A DNA stretch of 64,000 nt from Callaeas wilsoni. Taxonomy: Eukaryota; Chordata; Aves; Passeriformes; Callaeidae. The stretch covers positions 35,595-99,594 of the forward strand of contig VWPU01019018.1 of NCBI GenBank assembly GCA_013398955.1, written 5' to 3'. Shown piece by piece: positions 60,062 through 64,000 of this stretch. The translations under genes and the position numbers were made by a program. Under the pieces are notes generated by a model. That model did not search any database. It was not told the DNA's origin and saw nothing but the letters and a program-made list of their open reading frames with translations. How positions within the stretch are numbered: position 1 is the first letter of the stretch; the number at the start of each line of letters is the position of its first letter.

Positions 60062-63000
60062 TTTAAAAATACATTTTACAGGAGAAGGAAGACTGAAAGC
60101 CACATAAAGGAATTATCAGAAGTAACAGGAGATTAAGAAAGCATTAGGAAACTAAACACTACTAAATCACCCAAATGCTAAATCTAAGTAAATATTCTGT
60201 ATCACCATTAATATGTCTTTTCCAATGAGCACCATTATCTTTGAAACAGGTTCCCTGTAAGGAGCCCCCTGCAAAGCCCAATAAGCCTAATAACACATTT
60301 CTCAGAACATACCACTTTTTTCTAATATTCTTAGAACACCATGGCAAGTCAGGAAAAAACTTATAAAGAAAGAATTTGCCAAAAAAAGAAGTTAAAGTTT
60401 GGGCATTCTAGTGACCAATCCATGAAGTTTGAATCTAATTTTGCTTCCGTCTTGTGATTCCACAACAAATTCAGACAATCTTAAAGTGAGCGCTGGGATT
60501 GTGTTAATTTCTTGATGACAAGGATGCTTCTTTTTTTTGCACAAACACAAAATTCACATCATTGTCTAGGCTTCCATCTTCTCCTGGCTGAGCAGGTAAT
60601 ATCAGGCTGCCTTTTTTTCCCAAGTCACTGGCCTATAGTCATTGTGAAGGAGGATCCCAAATCACACTTGGCTATACTTAAATGTAGCCACAGGGCTGTG
60701 GTGGCTCCGAAGACAGTGGGCAATCTAAGGCTGACATTGGTGGGTCATCCATGGAGATGGGTCCTCGAACAAGCCATCACCACCCCTCAGCAGCAAGCTC
60801 TCCTTACTCTCTTCCCTCCCAGGAAATGCTTCAGAGCTTTCTAATTCTCTATCACAGAAGGGAACTAAGAACTAGGGAGCGTTCTCTGTTATGAGTCTAT
60901 TCATTTCTCTGCCTTCCCTGACCATGTACACTCCCATTTTGAAAACTTTTGGACCAACCACTTTGAGATAGTATCTCTAGGGACCTTTTCAGGCTAAGGT
61001 ATCACTATGGGGTCCACATGAAAAGGAAAAAGGCTACAGGACATATACTTAATTGAAAGAGTCATCACTTATTAAACAAAGATTTACATTTAAAATTATG
61101 TTTCTTATTAATCTACAATTAATGCTGTCTGATGAATCATTACCTTGGCTTTCTCAGACAAGTTAAGTTTGTGCAATTTAAGTTCATAATACTTTAATGG
61201 TGAAGAAATCTATTTATGAAAACAGTGAATTTCAACTACATGAGCAGAGCTCACACAGATAGCTGCAGTGTTTACTGTGACTATTTATAAGAAAGCAAAT
61301 CGGCAACCTCAAATTCTGCTTCTCCTACTCCCATACCTTCAAGATTTCTGAACAGTATTTTACCCACACACGCTTCCATATGCATCATTTTGTCCCGACT
61401 GTCTCACATTTCAGACAATGCCTTGAAGAGCTTCTTGTCCTTTTATCAACCAGGTGAATTTTAGATAGCAATCACGATAGACTAAGAAATCAAATGGAGG
61501 GATTAATAATGCATTGCCTTCCATGACAACAGCAGAGCCCCACACACCTCAGGCTGTCATTACGTGAGTCACTCAGTGCTCCTCGCTCCACTCAGCAGCA
61601 GATGGGAGGAAGGAATTATGCAGTGCACTGAGGCCTTCTCAAAGATGCTCTCATTTTTAGGAAACCTGTGTGCTTGTGTACAGAAGTTTACAGAGCAGAC
61701 TTCCTACCCTGTGTAAAGTCCTTTTGTCTTCACCGGGGCTTTAGGCAAGCAAAGACATTTCTCTGATGGAATGGGAGCCATTAAATGCAAAAATGAAACA
61801 CTGAAACATAAACTGAAAATCACAAACAACAACAAACGCACCTCAAGGTACCCATCACGAAATCTCATAAAAGGATAGTACTAGGAGTGACATAATGCAA
61901 ATACTTCAAAGAATATAAATACACATAAATATACTTAGAGCTATATTCTAGCCCAGAAATATTTAAGATGACTCCTGAGATTTTGCAGATAAAAAAACCA
62001 CAAGAAAATGTACAGAATTGCTGTAGTTACATGGTTTTAAGGCAGCACGGAAGATTATTTTTTCTCCAGAGGAGCTTCATCCTTCTGAATGCAACAAAGC
62101 CCAGACACCACCTTTTATCAAATACACAGCTACCCAGGTGCTCTAACATATTTTCTGAACACATCTGCACAAATAGCTGCTGACTGCCACTCCGTAATGA
62201 GGAATATCATCCACCATTGATGCTGGGAAAAAACATTTGCACCCACTGTAGAACACCATACTCATGCATAGGAGAGTATAACAGGCATACCTAATGTGAA
62301 TATACGGCTAGAAATTCTTGACTAACTCAATTCAACTCTGCCACAGAACAATGTCTCTGAATTTAGATTCATTCGAGAATCAAACCCGAACTAAAATAGA
62401 GTTGAACTGTTCTGCAATAGAGCTAGTATACTCTAAAATGTAATTTTTAAGGATGTTCATCTTGTTTTGATATCTCACCATTCTTCTGATCATCTCACTT
62501 GAGAAATCTTCAGTCCATCTAGATCAGCAGTAAATGAAGGAGTATTTTCTCTTTTAAAAAATGGACATGAAGTGTGGGATTTAAAGCAGGTACACGAGAA
62601 AATGACTGGCCTATGAAGGACTTTGTATGTTTTTTACCAGTTTAACAACAATATATAGCTATAGTGGTTCTGCCATCATACTTGAACTCATCATACTTGG
62701 ATGATTTTTATAGACTAAGCCAGATACAAAAGAACAAAGACATAACAGTTCTCTTCCACAAGGAAAAAAAAATAGTTTTACCAACACTGAGCATACTAAC
62801 AGGGAATTGTGTACAAAACAAAGCAGATTTCACTTTCAAACCTTCACTACTCTTGCTTTTTAAACCTTCTCAAATGCTCTGCTTTTGACAGCTGCCATTA
62901 ACTGCAGCAGTAAGACACTGAAGCCGCGAAGTATTCTCTTCTGTGCACTCTGCTTAGCCACATACAACTTCATAAACCTCAGTCAGAACAACTTAGTGAA

Positions 63001-63799
63001 ACCTTTCATTGCCTTGGTCTGATGGTGAGCTGATGGTGTCCTCCTGGTACTTACAGTGGTCAGAGAGAATGTCCCTCTCACTGTTGGGCATCACCATCCT
63101 TGTCTCACTCTGTCAGTCAGTCAAGGTAATTCCATATTGCCACAAGCAGAAAACTACAGAGTTGATATCAACAGCTTTCCTTTATTCAACCCAGCATACA
63201 ATCAACAGAGTTAGGAAGCTAACTTCCCACCTTCAACGCATTTGTGCTTGTAGCCATGTCACCCATGCAGGGTCTTCCATGCAAAAGATGACAAAGCTCC
63301 ACAGTATTGAAGAATGAGGCCGAACAGAGGCTAAATGACAGAAAGTCCATATTCTGGCATTCTTAATCCAGCCTGCATGGTAACGGGCCAAGCCAGAGCA
63401 GCTTCTCTACTTAAAACCTAAGACACTCATAGTATACCAAACTGCAGCATGTGGCATTGAGGAGATAAGCAGAGCAGGAAGACTGCAAACCTTGTGTGAC
63501 CAGTCCCACCAGGCAGACCTTCTGCAGGTGTAAACGGACTGCCAGGTGCCTATCATGGTGCACCTGAACCTATAAATGTGTGTATGTCAGTAAATAAATA
63601 CGTGAGAACAGTCTAGCTTCACCTAATCACTGACCGTTGCTGTTACCTGAGAATAAACTGTCCTTTTCTACATGGGTGCTCATCTTTTCCATTCCCTTAT
63701 GCACTTTCTCTGGTGAAACGGGCAACTTGTGCTGACAACTTATTCTGAGACACAGAACCACCGTGCTAACAGCAGCTACTGCTGTTCTGCTACCTCCTG

Positions 63800-64000
63800 C
63801 TGGGGCACCGCGTTCACTCCCGTACACCGGAGTAAAACAAACAGCCCGAACAAACAGCCGCTCCTGCCGATTCCGAACCGTGCGGCCGGGCTGAGCTGCC
63901 GCTCCTTCCCTCAGTTCACCCCGCCGCTCCCTCTCCTCGGGCGCCCCCGAGGCCGCGGCGGCCGCACGGAGCTCAGCCGGCGCGCAGGCCGCGGGCAGCC
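63800..64000 (-). promoter_or_regulatory. LANCL2: CpG island edge, presumed LANCL2 5' end
   Basis: From about 63800 the sequence becomes strongly GC- and CpG-rich (CGCGG, GGCCGC, GCGCGC clusters) and continues to the edge. It is the only large CpG island on the upstream side of LANCL2 in the window. The conserved exon 1 coding motif (NPFPDYE) is not visible in any minus frame, so exon 1 probably lies just beyond 64000 and the visible part is the start of intron 1 or leader sequence. Confidence 0.6.

Larger units (their letters stand above)
53224..63799 (-). other. LANCL2: LANCL2 intron 1 (inferred)
   Basis: Over 10 kb from exon 2 towards the CpG island at the right edge. It contains a SINE (55953-56060), a solo LTR (57887-58854), a C/A-rich tract (59925-60000) and a TA/GTAT microsatellite (60036-60061). 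No additional LANCL2 exon recognised. Confidence 0.75.

Noticed and set aside
63627..64000. Long minus-strand open frame running off the edge as LANCL2 exon 1
   Set aside because: A short ASGAPEE-like stretch loosely recalls human LANCL2, but NPFPDYE and the segment leading into exon 2 are absent and no phase-0 donor fits this frame. A phase-0 GTGAAC in another frame follows unrelated residues. Exon 1 is more likely beyond the window.
1..64000. CRISPR arrays, bacterial operons, rRNA genes or complete proviruses
   Set aside because: No regularly spaced repeats, no compact gene clusters, no rRNA-like sequence and no gag/pol/env between LTRs; the window is ordinary avian genic DNA.

Overview
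This 64-kb window is ordinary vertebrate nuclear DNA, almost certainly from a bird and most likely a songbird (passerine). The evidence for a bird is spliced genes with compact introns, CR1 LINE copies ending in the typical short 3' tail, ERVL-type solo LTRs with 5-bp target-site duplications, and two SINEs that join a tRNA-Ile-like head to a CR1-like tail (the TguSINE1 type known from zebra finch). No rRNA gene, genuine tRNA gene, CRISPR array or bacterial-style operon is present.

Layout. Two conserved genes face each other tail to tail. VOPP1 runs on the + strand: exons 2-5 are at 8256-8314, 22122-22199, 24219-24355 and 26603-26784, and exon 1 with the signal peptide lies left of the window. 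LANCL2 runs on the - strand: exons 2-9 lie between 53223 and 34447, and exon 1 lies at or beyond the right edge, where a CpG island begins (about 63.8 kb). The order and convergent orientation match the human EGFR-LANCL2-VOPP1 neighbourhood on 7p11.2. All splice sites used are AG/GT, all phases close, and no frameshift or internal stop was needed, so both genes look functional. The LANCL2 zinc ligands (Cys, then Cys-His 46 residues later) and the VOPP1 cysteine-rich segment, membrane helix and two PPxY motifs are intact.

Between the 3' ends (about 28.0-33.5 kb) there is no recognised gene. One minus-strand open frame of about 115 codons (28932-29281) begins at a good splice acceptor and ends on a stop that overlaps an AATAAA. 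It is the best candidate here for something undescribed.

The rest is intron carrying mobile elements: five solo LTRs, two CR1 pieces with matching 3' ends or tails, one older CR1 ORF2 remnant, and two tRNA-Ile/CR1 SINEs. All five LTRs and both SINEs are antisense to the gene they sit in. One SINE ends about 16 bp from the LANCL2 exon 6 splice donor. A near-perfect RE1/NRSE (REST-binding) motif lies in a GC-rich patch of VOPP1 intron 1.

The two genes are not known to share a pathway; they are neighbours by conserved synteny. VOPP1 is a small endolysosomal membrane protein with a WW-binding tail. LANCL2 is a cytosolic or membrane-associated zinc enzyme of the LanC-like family that adds glutathione to dehydroamino acids in damaged proteins.
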